Assembly: GCF_900101015.1 (NCBI RefSeq)
Contig: NZ_FNFZ01000001.1
Coordinates: 199,412 to 263,411, forward strand
Origin: Sarcina sp. DSM 11001
Lineage (GTDB): Bacteria; Bacillota; Clostridia; Lachnospirales; Lachnospiraceae
Direction of reading: 5' to 3'
Length of the DNA: 64,000 nt
Both the position numbers and the translations under genes were made by a program. The notes below the pieces were generated by a model. That model was not told the origin of the DNA and ran no database searches. It saw only the letters and a list, made by a program, of their open reading frames with translations. Shown one piece after another: positions 34,124 through 43,632 of the stretch; the first letter of the stretch is position 1; each line of letters opens with the position of its first letter.

Positions 34124-35299
34124 TTGAATCTGGGAAACAGGAAGAACGGGCCGGGAAAGAATATTGTCGGCAGCATCAGGGACCGGGTCAAATTTGAGCA
34201 GGGGCCTCCCGTTCTTTATCCTTTTAAAAAACCAAGTGAAAATGACCAGGACAAAGATGGATCCGCCGCAGGGGAAGCGGAGGCTCCGGCTGAGATTCCT
34301 GCGGAGGCCCCGGCGGCGGCTCCGGTAAAGGAGCCGGAAGCTGCAGGGCCGGACGCACTAAAGAGTCTGTCCGACCTGTCTGCCGCGAGGATCGCCAGTG
34401 CGCGGAAAGCTCTGACGAAAGAGCGGCGCGAAATGATCCGAATGGTTCTCCGCACTGTGATCGCAGGCTTTTTTGCCATCCTTTTCCTCATGCCGATCGT
34501 ACTGACGATCACGAATTCACTGATGACGGTGTCGGAGATCAATGCCAACTACGGCGTGATCTTCGCGAAAAAGAACGGGGTGCGCGTCTTCATCAGCCAG
34601 ACCGTGAACCTGAAGTTTATTCCGGATATAATTTCTTTCAGCCAGTATTTCAAGGTGCTGGTCATGAGTCCGGAATACCTCATGAAGTTCTGGAACTCCG
34701 TTTTCTACACCGTTCCGATCGTCCTTTTCCAGCTGGCGATCGCTTCCCTGGCTTCCTATGGCTTTGCCAGGTACAGGGGGCGGGTGAGGGAGGTCATCTT
34801 TTTCGCTTACATCATCCTGATGCTGATGCCTTATCAGGTAACTCTGGTGCCGAATTTCCTGGTGTCCTCCTGGCTCAGGATCATAGACACCAGATGGGCA
34901 ATATGGCTGCCGGGCTTTTTTTCACCCTTTGCAGTCTATATGCTCACAAAATATATGCGCAGGATCCCGAAATCCATTTATGAGGCCGCAGAAATAGACG
35001 GCGCGGGGGAATGGCAGATCTTTACAAAGATCTGTCTGCCGAACTGCAAAGGAGGCCTTGCATCGATCGCGATCCTGCTGTTTATCGATTACTGGAATAT
35101 GGTCGAGCAGCCGCTGATCCTGCTCAGCGATGAGCAGATGCACCCCTTGTCTGTGTTCCTTTCGAAGATCAATACAGGCGAGATCTCGCTGGCTTTTGCC
35201 GTCGCGGTCATCTATATGGTCCTTCCCATGATGGTCTTCCTGTACGGAGAGGAATCTCTGGTAGAGGGCATTGTCTATCAGGGCGGTATCAAGGAATAG
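34124..35299 (+). CDS. Carbohydrate-type ABC transporter permease (MalG-like) with extended N terminus
   Basis: This is the second importer permease. The membrane part begins MVLRTVIAGFFAILFLMPIVLTITNSLM near residue 106, and the EAA loop is IPKSIYEAAEIDGAGEWQIFTKICLPNCKGG. About 100 hydrophilic residues precede the first helix, including an Ala/Pro/Glu stretch (AEAPAEIPAEAPAAAP) that MalG proteins normally lack. I start at TTG 34124 because GAGGGAG lies 7 bases upstream; the frame is open back to 34076. It has 391 residues against about 280 in the family. Confidence 0.88.
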   Translation: MNLGNRKNGPGKNIVGSIRDRVKFEQGPPVLYPFKKPSENDQDKDGSAAGEAEAPAEIPAEAPAAAPVKEPEAAGPDALKSLSDLSAARIASARKALTKERREMIRMVLRTVIAGFFAILFLMPIVLTITNSLMTVSEINANYGVIFAKKNGVRVFISQTVNLKFIPDIISFSQYFKVLVMSPEYLMKFWNSVFYTVPIVLFQLAIASLASYGFARYRGRVREVIFFAYIILMLMPYQVTLVPNFLVSSWLRIIDTRWAIWLPGFFSPFAVYMLTKYMRRIPKSIYEAAEIDGAGEWQIFTKICLPNCKGGLASIAILLFIDYWNMVEQPLILLSDEQMHPLSVFLSKINTGEISLAFAVAVIYMVLPMMVFLYGEESLVEGIVYQGGIKE

Positions 35300-35344
35300 G
35301 TAGTTTGTCCTTTCTTTCAGCGGGGAATCCGCACACGGGGGAGA

Positions 35345-35364
35345 AAGACTCGCGATCGAGTCTT
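35345..35364. other. Palindromic hairpin before the HlyD-like gene
   Basis: AAGACTCG and CGAGTCTT flank CGAT and are followed by GAATCATAC. The same module, with one change, lies at 17669-17688. There is no T-run. Confidence 0.5.
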
Positions 35365-35406
35365 GAATCATACATGTTTGTGAACAGGAGGTCATGGTAC
35401 AGGAGT

Positions 35407-36924
35407 ATGAATATCGAAGATAAGGAACTGGAACAGTTTCGGAGATCCCAGAGACGAAAAGATATCATCAAAAACATCACGATCGTGTTTTTGCTGATCC
35501 TGCTGGCGCTGACCTTCTTTTCCAGGACGATCATGAACCTCACGCTGCCCCAGGTGGCGACGCACATCGTCAGTGAGGGTGAGGTGTCGCCGAGGATCAG
35601 GGGACAGGGGACTGCGGAAGTCGATGATCCCTTTTCTGTGACTGTAGCCCAGGCGAGAACGATCAAGAGCGTGGCAGTCCGTCAGGACCAGAAGGTGAAG
35701 CGTGGGGACGTGCTTTACTACCTCGAAGACAGCGAATCCGAGGAACTGAGGAATGCCAGGCAGGAGCTGGACGACCAGAAGGCGAACTTCACCAAGCGCC
35801 TTTTTGACGGTACCCTGTCAGACAGTGATATCACCAGAATGAGGGCGGGTAACTACCGCTCTGATGATGAACTCCAGTCGGAGCTCGCCTCGATCAACAG
35901 ACGCTACGAACGTGCCAACAGAGAAAAGGCGGCGGCGGACGCGGCGTATGAGAAACTCCTTGCGGAGGAGGATGACAGTGAACCCTCTTCGAGTACGCCG
36001 GTTGAGGAAGAGGTTCCTGACGACGACGTTGCCGTCGCTGCTAAAAAGACAAATACCGGGATAGATGCTCCGGAGGACGCCAGCGAAGGAACTACGGATG
36101 ATGATCCCACAAGAAGGAAAAAGAGCAAATATCAGAAGAAGCTCGAAAAGGCCAATATCCGCAAGATCGACGCGGATCTGGCGCTTGCGGAGATCACGGC
36201 CGAGAAGGAAAAGGTGATCAACAGCATCAGCGCGGAGCTGGAGCTCAAGGGGATCCAGGACGCGATCACCAAGGCGGAGGCCAAGGTGGAGAGGCTCGAG
36301 AAGGAAGAAATCGGAGCGACGATCACTGCCCCTGTCGACGGAACCGTGACTTCGCTCAGCTACGGCGCCGGAGAGACGACATCAGCGGATTCTCCTGTCG
36401 CTATTATCCGTCTGGCGGGCAAAAGCCTGACGGTCAGCTTTTCCGTGACAAAGGAGCAGGCGCAGAAGCTTAAAGTGGGGGATGAGGCAAAGCCCCAGAA
36501 TCCATGGGAATATGAAGATGACTTCAAGGCTGTCCTGCGGCAGATCGCAGCGGATTCCAGCGACCCCAAAAACCAGAGACTTCTGAAATTTGAGATCACC
36601 AGCTCCTCCGTTACGGCCGGAGACTCCGTGCAGCTGCAGCTGGCTGAGAGCACCAAGAGCTATGACCTGGTCGTTCCTAATTCTGCGGTCCGCACCGATG
36701 CCAACGGCAAATTCGTCCTGGTGCTGCAGACAAGGCAGAGCCCTCTCGGAAACCGTTACGTTGCCATGAGGGAGGATGTCAAGGTACTCGCAAAAGATGA
36801 TTCCAACACTGCGATCAGCGGTGCGATCGGAGCATATACCTTCGTGATCACGACTTCAAACAAGTCAGTAAAGTCCGGTGATCAGGTCCGTCTGGCCGAT
36901 GAGGAGGAGAGGACTGAAGAGTAA
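35407..36924 (+). CDS. HlyD/RND-adaptor-like membrane protein
   Basis: This is a single-pass protein with the layout of a periplasmic adaptor (membrane fusion) protein. It has a short cytosolic start, one membrane helix (TIVFLLILLALTFF, about residues 24-40), a biotinyl-lipoyl-like first half (VAVRQDQKVKRGDVLYYLEDSE), a long coiled coil interrupted by an acidic Ser/Pro linker (about 195-240), the second lipoyl half (ATITAPVDGTVTSLSYGAGETT), and a β-barrel domain. Such proteins belong to efflux or export systems, so its place inside a sugar-importer locus is odd. The start is uncertain: ATG 35407 has AGGAG too close and AGGAGG 15 bases away. Confidence 0.82.
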   Translation: MNIEDKELEQFRRSQRRKDIIKNITIVFLLILLALTFFSRTIMNLTLPQVATHIVSEGEVSPRIRGQGTAEVDDPFSVTVAQARTIKSVAVRQDQKVKRGDVLYYLEDSESEELRNARQELDDQKANFTKRLFDGTLSDSDITRMRAGNYRSDDELQSELASINRRYERANREKAAADAAYEKLLAEEDDSEPSSSTPVEEEVPDDDVAVAAKKTNTGIDAPEDASEGTTDDDPTRRKKSKYQKKLEKANIRKIDADLALAEITAEKEKVINSISAELELKGIQDAITKAEAKVERLEKEEIGATITAPVDGTVTSLSYGAGETTSADSPVAIIRLAGKSLTVSFSVTKEQAQKLKVGDEAKPQNPWEYEDDFKAVLRQIAADSSDPKNQRLLKFEITSSSVTAGDSVQLQLAESTKSYDLVVPNSAVRTDANGKFVLVLQTRQSPLGNRYVAMREDVKVLAKDDSNTAISGAIGAYTFVITTSNKSVKSGDQVRLADEEERTEE

Positions 36925-36972
36925 GGAATTGTGCGAAAGTCATAAAGTTTCAGTTCCTAAGGGGTAGAGGTT

Positions 36973-38799
36973 TTGAAAAAGGCAGCTATGGAAGACAGCA
37001 AACTGAATAGGGCTTTCGATGCTGCCGGAAAGGGAGCGCGCCGGGCGGCGTCTGCGGCGTCAGGCGCCCTGAGCAGGCTCCGTCTGTGGCAGAAGGCCGG
37101 TCTGATCCTCTGCGCAGTCTTCTGGATCCTCTCTGCAGTCATCGGGGCAGTGCTCGACGGGATCACATCGACAATGCCGGACCAGACCTACCGGTCCAGA
37201 TGGTCGCCTGAGGGAAACTGTGCGCAGATCAGCACCTATCTGTCCGAATCCGCGGCAGCTTCCGATGATACTGTAAAAGAGCTGCGCGCTGCTTTTTCGA
37301 ACGCGCTTCAATCTGAATCGATCGCCCTGACCGAAAAGCAGCTCGAAAACGGGGCCAGCCTCATGGACGACTGTTACTGCGGGATCGCGTCCGCTGACGT
37401 TTCGACGCCGGATGATTCCGTAAGTGTGACCATGATCGGCGTGGGCGGTGATTTTTTCAATTTTCATCCCCTGGAGCTTCAGTCCGGCTATTATTTTTCC
37501 GAGGAAGAGCTCATGAGGGACAGGGTGCTGCTTGATGACCAGACAGCATGGCGCCTGTTCGGGTCCCCCGATGTCGTAGGCCTGTCTGTGCAGATCGGAG
37601 GCGAGCCGCATTATATTGCGGGCGTTTTCAAAAGGCCGGAGGGGAGATTTTACAGTGCGGCAGGAATGGGAGACTATCTGATCTTTGCCTCTTATGAATC
37701 TTTATGTAAATATACCGAAAAGGGAGTCCCTGACGGAGGCGGAGACGGAGACGGTGCAGGCGGATCTCTGAGTCCGGAGGCTTCGATCCGGGATGAAAAA
37801 AAAGTTGACGCGGGAATGCCCGCACAGGTCGGCGGCGGCAGTGCTGCTGCCGGTAAAGCTTTTCCTGCCGCCGCAGCATGGAGATTTGTTTCCGGAGATG
37901 CGGCGGTTCTGTATGCGCTGGAGGACACGGACATGGACTCCGGCTCAGACAGTGATACTGACTCATCGGACGAAGGTGCTGATTCCGGAACAGTGGAGGA
38001 AAAGACTGAACCGGAGGACCTCGATGATCATATGTCGGACAGCGACAGAGGCGCTTCGAGCGGTTCTGCTCCGTCCGGGGTCGGCGACGAGGACCAGAAG
38101 GAGGTTGACCGCTCAAGGCTCACTGTCTATGAGGTCATCCTTCCGGATCCCGTGACCGGATTTGCCCTCAAAATGGTACGGGGCGTGATGACTGAGGCAG
38201 GGATTTCTTCTGAACAGATGACCATAGTGGACAATTCCGCGCGCTATGAAACCACCAGACTGGCTCTTTTAGCAGCAGAACCGGGACTGCGCAGCATGCA
38301 GACCGCCGCCATACGCTATCCCTATTGGGAAAACGTGGCTCTGGCCTGGGAGGATCTGCTGATCCCCTATGCTCTTTTTCAGCTCATTCTGCGATTTTCC
38401 CCTTTTCTCTTCCTGCTATATCTGGTACTCTGGTATGCGACGCATAAAAGCTGGACTCTGGGCGGGATCATCCGCAATGTACAGGATGAGATCTATGACC
38501 GTCAGTCCGAGAAGATCTACGGCAGACGTCCCGGCGCTGCACTGGAAGCAGATAATGAGAATGCTGTCACAGCCAGCGGAGAAAACATATCCACACCCGG
38601 CGTGGAAGATTCTGTTACACCCGGTTTGGAAAATAAAGCCCCGGCCGGTGAGGAAAGTGCTTTCGCGCCCGGCCTGGAAAATAAAGCCCCGGCCGGTGAG
38701 GAAAATGCTCTCACTCCCGACGGGGACAATACACCTGCAGCCGGCGGAGAAAATGACGCATCGGCTGGCAGTGAAACTATAGAGAAAGGAACAAGATGA
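36973..38799 (+). CDS. Membrane protein with MacB/FtsX-like extracellular domain
   Basis: The 608-residue protein has a membrane helix at about residues 40-65 and a second hydrophobic pair near 455-490 (LIPYALFQLILRFSPFLFLLYLVLWY). Between them is an extracellular domain whose start (GVGGDFFNFHPLELQSGYYFSEEELMRDRVLLDDQTAWRLFG) closely resembles the periplasmic core of MacB-type permeases. That domain is interrupted by acidic Gly/Ser/Asp stretches (about 253-290 and 325-370). The C-terminal tail holds two 16-residue repeats. With two or three membrane passes it is short of the usual four. TTG start at 36973 after AAGGGG; the stop overlaps the next start (ATGA). I cannot assign a precise function. 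Confidence 0.7.
   Translation: MKKAAMEDSKLNRAFDAAGKGARRAASAASGALSRLRLWQKAGLILCAVFWILSAVIGAVLDGITSTMPDQTYRSRWSPEGNCAQISTYLSESAAASDDTVKELRAAFSNALQSESIALTEKQLENGASLMDDCYCGIASADVSTPDDSVSVTMIGVGGDFFNFHPLELQSGYYFSEEELMRDRVLLDDQTAWRLFGSPDVVGLSVQIGGEPHYIAGVFKRPEGRFYSAAGMGDYLIFASYESLCKYTEKGVPDGGGDGDGAGGSLSPEASIRDEKKVDAGMPAQVGGGSAAAGKAFPAAAAWRFVSGDAAVLYALEDTDMDSGSDSDTDSSDEGADSGTVEEKTEPEDLDDHMSDSDRGASSGSAPSGVGDEDQKEVDRSRLTVYEVILPDPVTGFALKMVRGVMTEAGISSEQMTIVDNSARYETTRLALLAAEPGLRSMQTAAIRYPYWENVALAWEDLLIPYALFQLILRFSPFLFLLYLVLWYATHKSWTLGGIIRNVQDEIYDRQSEKIYGRRPGAALEADNENAVTASGENISTPGVEDSVTPGLENKAPAGEESAFAPGLENKAPAGEENALTPDGDNTPAAGGENDASAGSETIEKGTR
38620..38715. repeat. In-frame 48-bp tandem repeat in the MacB-like gene
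   Basis: Two 48-bp units (38620-38667, 38668-38715) encode near-identical 16-residue segments containing LENKAPAGEE. Diverged copies flank them. Confidence 0.85.
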
Positions 38800-41468
38800 A
38801 TATGAAAAAGAGATTCCGGCGTGCTGCCGCGGTACTGATCGTGATTTCCATGCTGTTGTCACTGGTTGCCTGTGGTTCAGGCTCAGGCAGCAACGGAGGA
38901 AATACCCCCACAACCCCTTCTTCCAGCCAGGGGCCTTCCATGCCCGAGGTCAGTGTCAGGGACGGCGTCGCCCGCTCCACGCAGGTTACTTTTTCCAATC
39001 CGGATTTCAGAACTGACGGTCTGCAGATCCTTGCCATTGAAGGGGATCGGATGTATGCCGCCAATAACAGCTTTGAGGAGGACGGCCTTGAGGAGTATCA
39101 GCTCCTGAGCTTTGGCATTGATGGAAGTGATCTGAAAACGGTCAATTACAAGATAGACATTGATGAAAAGGATGTGGCGGCAGCGGCATTTCGCGACGGC
39201 TGTTTCTATCTGGCGGTCACTTCCTATACCAATTCTCCTGCACTGGATTATGCCCTCGCCAATGAAGGCGCGACTGATTTTGATGCCATGGAGATCCCGG
39301 ATGAGTATAGTGAGGATGCTTCCAGCATCTATGAACTCTGCTGCGTGGATCTGGACGGAAAGGAAAAGTGGAAGATCACTCTCGATGAGGCAGCTGCGAG
39401 TGACTACTACTATGTCAATTCGATCGAAGTGACTGAAAACGGCGTTATGGTCCTCTCCTCTGAGGGTATCTCCTCTTATTCCAAAGAGGATGGCTCTTTT
39501 ATAGAAAAGGCCTGCACAGTCAAGGCGGACGAGCTGACAGGAAATCTGTATGCCCTCAACGATGGCAGGATCATCATGGTGGACGACGCTGCAGCCAACG
39601 TGAAGATCAATACTTATGATAAAGGATCCGGTAAGTTTACGGAAAGTATGACACTTCCGGCAGCGCTTGCGGCTTCGACGCTGTTTGTGGGGAAGTCCTA
39701 TGATTTTTATGTGGCCGGGGATGACGGCATCTATGGGGCAAACCTGGGCTCGGATGCCCTGGCGCCTGTCGTGAACTTTGTCAATTCCGATCTCGATGTC
39801 CAGGGAATCGTCAGGGTCATCGAGATCGAGGACGGAAAGCTTGTGATCCAGGTCTACAGCAATGAGAGTACTCTTGACACTTATATTCTGGATCCCGTTG
39901 CGCCGGAGGATGTCGAGGAGAAAAAGGAGCTGACCCTGGGCGGTCATTATATCGATTATGAGGTCCGCAGTGAGGTGATCAGTTTCAATAAGGAGAGCAA
40001 GGACTACCGTATCCGGATCATTGACTACAGCCAGTACAATCTGGAAGACGATGATTATGAGAACTCTACCGGTATTGACAGAATGAACACAGACATCGTC
40101 ACCGGCAATGCTCCTGATATCATGCTGCTCACCGAAAGGATGCCCGCGGACAATTATATTGCCAAGGGTGTATTCCTGGATCTGACGGACAAATTCAATG
40201 AAGATAAGGGAATTGAAAAAGAAGATTTCCTCCAGAACATCATTGATGCCTTTAAGACGGATGGACGTATGTACGTCGCTGTCCCCGGGTTCACAGTCAC
40301 CGGTATTTCCGGAAAGACCAAATATATCGGAGACGGGAAGGATCTCACGATCAAAAAATTAAAAGAGATCGCAGCCGCCCGCGGAATAAAAGATTCCGAT
40401 ATTTTCGGAATCGTATTAAGAGACCAGGTCCTTTCTTCTGCAGTCGAGTTTTCAGGCGATCAGTTTATTGACCGGGAGACCAGCACCTGCCATTTTGACA
40501 GCGATGAGTTCAAAGAGCTTCTTGAATTTGTGAAGGTATTTCCGGAGCAGATCAATGACGACCAGTACAACGACTATTTCACGCAGTATCTCATGGACAA
40601 GGCGCTCGTAGGGATCCAGTATATCAATACCCTGTATGACTATGAGTATATGACCAGGCAGCTGTACGGTGATCTGGATGTGACGGTGACCGGTTTCCCT
40701 TCAAGGGAAAACAAAGGACCTGCGGTTGCGGCGACCTTTAAAATGGGGATCAATAATAACACCGCTGATCCTGACGGATGCTGGGAGTTTGTCCGGCGCT
40801 TCTACCTGCCTGAATACCAGACCAAGATGGAATCCTGCCTGCCTGTCAGTGAAAAGGCGATCGACGAGCAGGGCAAGATCATCATTGAGGAAGAGAAGAA
40901 GGCAAGAGAGGAATACGAAGCTCTCATGAAGGAAAACGATGAGATGACAGGCGTCAGCTCTCTGATCTCCGAGGAGCCCATGCCGGAGGAGGTTAAGGAA
41001 TTAATGGAAGACTCCGGTAAGGCCGGGACCGGCGCGGCTGCTGAGTTTGCTGCTGATACAGCGGCAGCGGCTGAAGAAGTCACGGAGTCCGAAGACCTCA
41101 CAGGAAAACCTGTGTCGGAAGAGGATTTCAACGGTACACACGAGGAGTATCTCCAGTATCTGGAAGATGAAAAAGCGCGCGCGGATACCAGTGAGCAGGC
41201 GGAGGAAGTTGTTATCGATGGCGAGGAGGCCATGCAGGAGGACGGTGTCCAGATGGATCTGAACACCATGCCCGACTTTAATGAGGAAGATCTGGCGAAG
41301 CTCAAAGCCATACTGAAAGGTCTGACTTTCCCTGTCAACGGCGGATCGGATATTCTGAATATCATCGCGGAAGAGTCCGGCGCTTACTTTGCCGGTCAGA
41401 AGAGTGTTGACGAAGTGGCGGATATTATCCAGAGCCGCGTACAGGTCTATCTCAAGGAGAATGAGTAA
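38796..41468 (+). CDS. Large extracellular solute-binding lipoprotein with propeller-like N-terminal half
   Basis: A signal peptide ends in the lipobox SLVAC (Cys about 27), followed by a Gly/Ser/Pro linker. Residues about 60-390 contain repeated short β-strand blocks (LQILAIEGDRMYAAN, LYALNDGRIIMVDD, IEIEDGKLVIQVYS) like a β-propeller. From about 395 it is a family 1 solute-binding protein: VISFNKESKDYRIRIIDYSQYN, a GNAPDIMLL motif and a C-terminal SGAYFAGQKSVDEVADIIQSRVQVYLKE typical of clostridial sugar receptors. An acidic insertion lies near 690-835. At 890 residues it is about twice the normal length. It is coupled to the preceding gene by ATGA. Confidence 0.87.
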   Translation: MNMKKRFRRAAAVLIVISMLLSLVACGSGSGSNGGNTPTTPSSSQGPSMPEVSVRDGVARSTQVTFSNPDFRTDGLQILAIEGDRMYAANNSFEEDGLEEYQLLSFGIDGSDLKTVNYKIDIDEKDVAAAAFRDGCFYLAVTSYTNSPALDYALANEGATDFDAMEIPDEYSEDASSIYELCCVDLDGKEKWKITLDEAAASDYYYVNSIEVTENGVMVLSSEGISSYSKEDGSFIEKACTVKADELTGNLYALNDGRIIMVDDAAANVKINTYDKGSGKFTESMTLPAALAASTLFVGKSYDFYVAGDDGIYGANLGSDALAPVVNFVNSDLDVQGIVRVIEIEDGKLVIQVYSNESTLDTYILDPVAPEDVEEKKELTLGGHYIDYEVRSEVISFNKESKDYRIRIIDYSQYNLEDDDYENSTGIDRMNTDIVTGNAPDIMLLTERMPADNYIAKGVFLDLTDKFNEDKGIEKEDFLQNIIDAFKTDGRMYVAVPGFTVTGISGKTKYIGDGKDLTIKKLKEIAAARGIKDSDIFGIVLRDQVLSSAVEFSGDQFIDRETSTCHFDSDEFKELLEFVKVFPEQINDDQYNDYFTQYLMDKALVGIQYINTLYDYEYMTRQLYGDLDVTVTGFPSRENKGPAVAATFKMGINNNTADPDGCWEFVRRFYLPEYQTKMESCLPVSEKAIDEQGKIIIEEEKKAREEYEALMKENDEMTGVSSLISEEPMPEEVKELMEDSGKAGTGAAAEFAADTAAAAEEVTESEDLTGKPVSEEDFNGTHEEYLQYLEDEKARADTSEQAEEVVIDGEEAMQEDGVQMDLNTMPDFNEEDLAKLKAILKGLTFPVNGGSDILNIIAEESGAYFAGQKSVDEVADIIQSRVQVYLKENE

Positions 41469-41544
41469 TCCAGCTGCAGGTTACACCCCGGTCAGGGCGT
41501 GACCAGAAGCGTAATTCACTGGCAATATGATCATATAGTCCGGC

Positions 41545-41583
41545 GCAGGCTCCCACAGCAGATCTGCATGGGAGCCTGCCTTT
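41545..41583 (+). terminator. Terminator-like hairpin after the ABC locus
   Basis: GCAGGCTCCCA (41545-41555) pairs perfectly with 41569-41579, but only CTTTC follows, so termination may be partial. Confidence 0.6.
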
Positions 41584-41605
41584 CAAAAATGGATAAAAAT
41601 CACTT

Positions 41606-43423
41606 ATGCAAAAGGAAATCACACAGGATAAAATCAGAAATTTCTGTATTGTCGCCCATATCGACCACGGAAAATCGACGCTGGCGGACCGCATGATCGA
41701 AAAGACGGGCCTCCTCACCAGTCGTGAAATGCAGGATCAGGTCCTCGATAACATGGAGCTGGAGCGGGAGAGAGGCATCACCATCAAATCACAGGCGGTG
41801 CGTCTGGTCTACACGGCCAGGGACGGGGAGGAGTATATCTTTAATCTGATCGATACCCCCGGTCACGTGGACTTCAATTACGAAGTGAGCCGGTCCCTGG
41901 CCGCCTGTGACGGCGCGATCCTGGTGGTCGATGCCACACAGGGGATCCAGGCCCAGACCCTTGCCAATGTATATCTGGCCCTGGAGCACAACCTGGATGT
42001 CTTTCCGGTCATCAACAAGATCGACCTGCCATCCGCCGAGCCGGAGAAGGTGCGGGAGGAGATCGAGGACGTCATCGGACTCGATGCCTCCGAAGCGCCG
42101 CTGATCTCCGCCAAACAGGGGATCGGCGTGGAGGATGTTCTGGAGGCGGTCATCAAAAATATCCCTGCCCCGGACGGAGACCCTGACGCGCCCCTCAAAG
42201 CCCTGATCTTTGATTCTCTGTACGATTCCTACAAGGGTGTCATCGTTTTCTGCCGTCTCAGGGACGGAAGGCTGAAACGCGGCACAAAAGTAAAAATGAT
42301 GGCGACCGGAGCAGTGGCTGAGGTCGTGGAGGTCGGCTATTTCGGTCCCGGCCAGTTCATCCCCTGCGACGAGCTTTCTGCCGGCATGGTCGGCTATTTT
42401 ACTGCTTCGATCAAGAATATCCGCGACGCCCGTGTCGGCGACACGGTGACGGAGAGTACTAATCCCTGCGCGGAACCTCTGCCGGGCTACAAGAAGGCCC
42501 AGCCCATGGTCTACTGCGGGCTCTATCCTTCCGAAACTCCCAGATACCCAGATCTCCGGGACGCTCTGGAAAAGCTCCAGCTCAATGACGCCTCGCTCTT
42601 TTTTGAGCCCGAGACCTCACTTGCCCTGGGCTTCGGATTCCGCTGCGGCTTCCTCGGCCTCCTCCACATGGAGGTCATTCTGGAGCGCCTCGAGCGCGAA
42701 TATGATCTGGACCTCATCTCGACAGCGCCGGGAGTCGTCTACAAGGTCTACAAGACCGACGGAACAATGATGGAGCTGACCAATCCCTCCAACCTGCCGG
42801 AACCCACAGCCATTGAAAGAATGGAGGAGCCGATCGTCAACGCGGAGATCATGGTCACCACTGAATTCATCGGGCCCATCATGCAGCTCTGCCAGGAACG
42901 GAGAGGACGCTACATCAGCACAGACTACATCGAGACGACCCGCGCCGTGCTCAAATACGAGCTGCCGCTCAACGAGATCATCTACGACTTTTTTGACGCC
43001 CTGAAATCCCGTTCCAGGGGCTATGCCTCTTTTGATTACGAGCTTAAGGGCTACGAGGACTCAAAGCTGGTCAAGATGGATATCCTGGTCAACAAGGAGC
43101 CTGTCGATGCCCTTTCCTTCATCGTCCACGCGGACGGCGCCTACGAGCGCGGCCGCAAGATGTGCGAGAAACTCAAGGATGAGATCCCGCGCCAGCTCTT
43201 TGACGTGCCTATCCAGGCTGCTGTCGGCGGCCGCGTCATCGCCCGCGAGACCGTCCGCCAGATGCGCAAGGACGTCCTCGCCAAGTGCTACGGCGGCGAC
43301 ATCTCCCGAAAGAAGAAGCTCCTCGAGAAACAGAAGGAGGGCAAGAAGCGTATGCAGACTGTCGGCAGCGTGGAGATCCCCAAGGAAGCCTTCATGAGTG
43401 TCCTCAAGCTGGATACCCAGTGA
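41606..43423 (+). CDS. lepA: Elongation factor 4 (LepA)
   Basis: LepA is a ribosome-associated translational GTPase. G motifs are complete: AHIDHGKST (G1), the RGITIKSQ switch I, DTPGHVDF (G3) and NKIDLPSA (G4). Domain IV and the LepA-specific C-terminal domain follow ([25 protein letters not shown], then [37 protein letters not shown]). Its 605 residues match the family. It starts 27 bp after the terminator-like hairpin, without a strong ribosome binding site. hemW follows, a common neighbour. Confidence 0.97.
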   Translation: MQKEITQDKIRNFCIVAHIDHGKSTLADRMIEKTGLLTSREMQDQVLDNMELERERGITIKSQAVRLVYTARDGEEYIFNLIDTPGHVDFNYEVSRSLAACDGAILVVDATQGIQAQTLANVYLALEHNLDVFPVINKIDLPSAEPEKVREEIEDVIGLDASEAPLISAKQGIGVEDVLEAVIKNIPAPDGDPDAPLKALIFDSLYDSYKGVIVFCRLRDGRLKRGTKVKMMATGAVAEVVEVGYFGPGQFIPCDELSAGMVGYFTASIKNIRDARVGDTVTESTNPCAEPLPGYKKAQPMVYCGLYPSETPRYPDLRDALEKLQLNDASLFFEPETSLALGFGFRCGFLGLLHMEVILERLEREYDLDLISTAPGVVYKVYKTDGTMMELTNPSNLPEPTAIERMEEPIVNAEIMVTTEFIGPIMQLCQERRGRYISTDYIETTRAVLKYELPLNEIIYDFFDALKSRSRGYASFDYELKGYEDSKLVKMDILVNKEPVDALSFIVHADGAYERGRKMCEKLKDEIPRQLFDVPIQAAVGGRVIARETVRQMRKDVLAKCYGGDISRKKKLLEKQKEGKKRMQTVGSVEIPKEAFMSVLKLDTQ

Positions 43424-43632
43424 TGATCCTGAGAGATTTCGGACGGGTTTCCAGGAGAGGATCTTCAGTACCTGTTTCTCAGGGACAGTTTTTGAGATGA
43501 GAGTTTCCGGAAGGTATTTCTGAAACAGGTTTTTCAAACGGTAAGTACAGCGAGGCTTTCTGACACAGCAATCAAGTAGAAAGACAAGCAGAGTGTACAG
43601 ATTAATGCTTAACAGCGCCTAAGCGAGTGACC

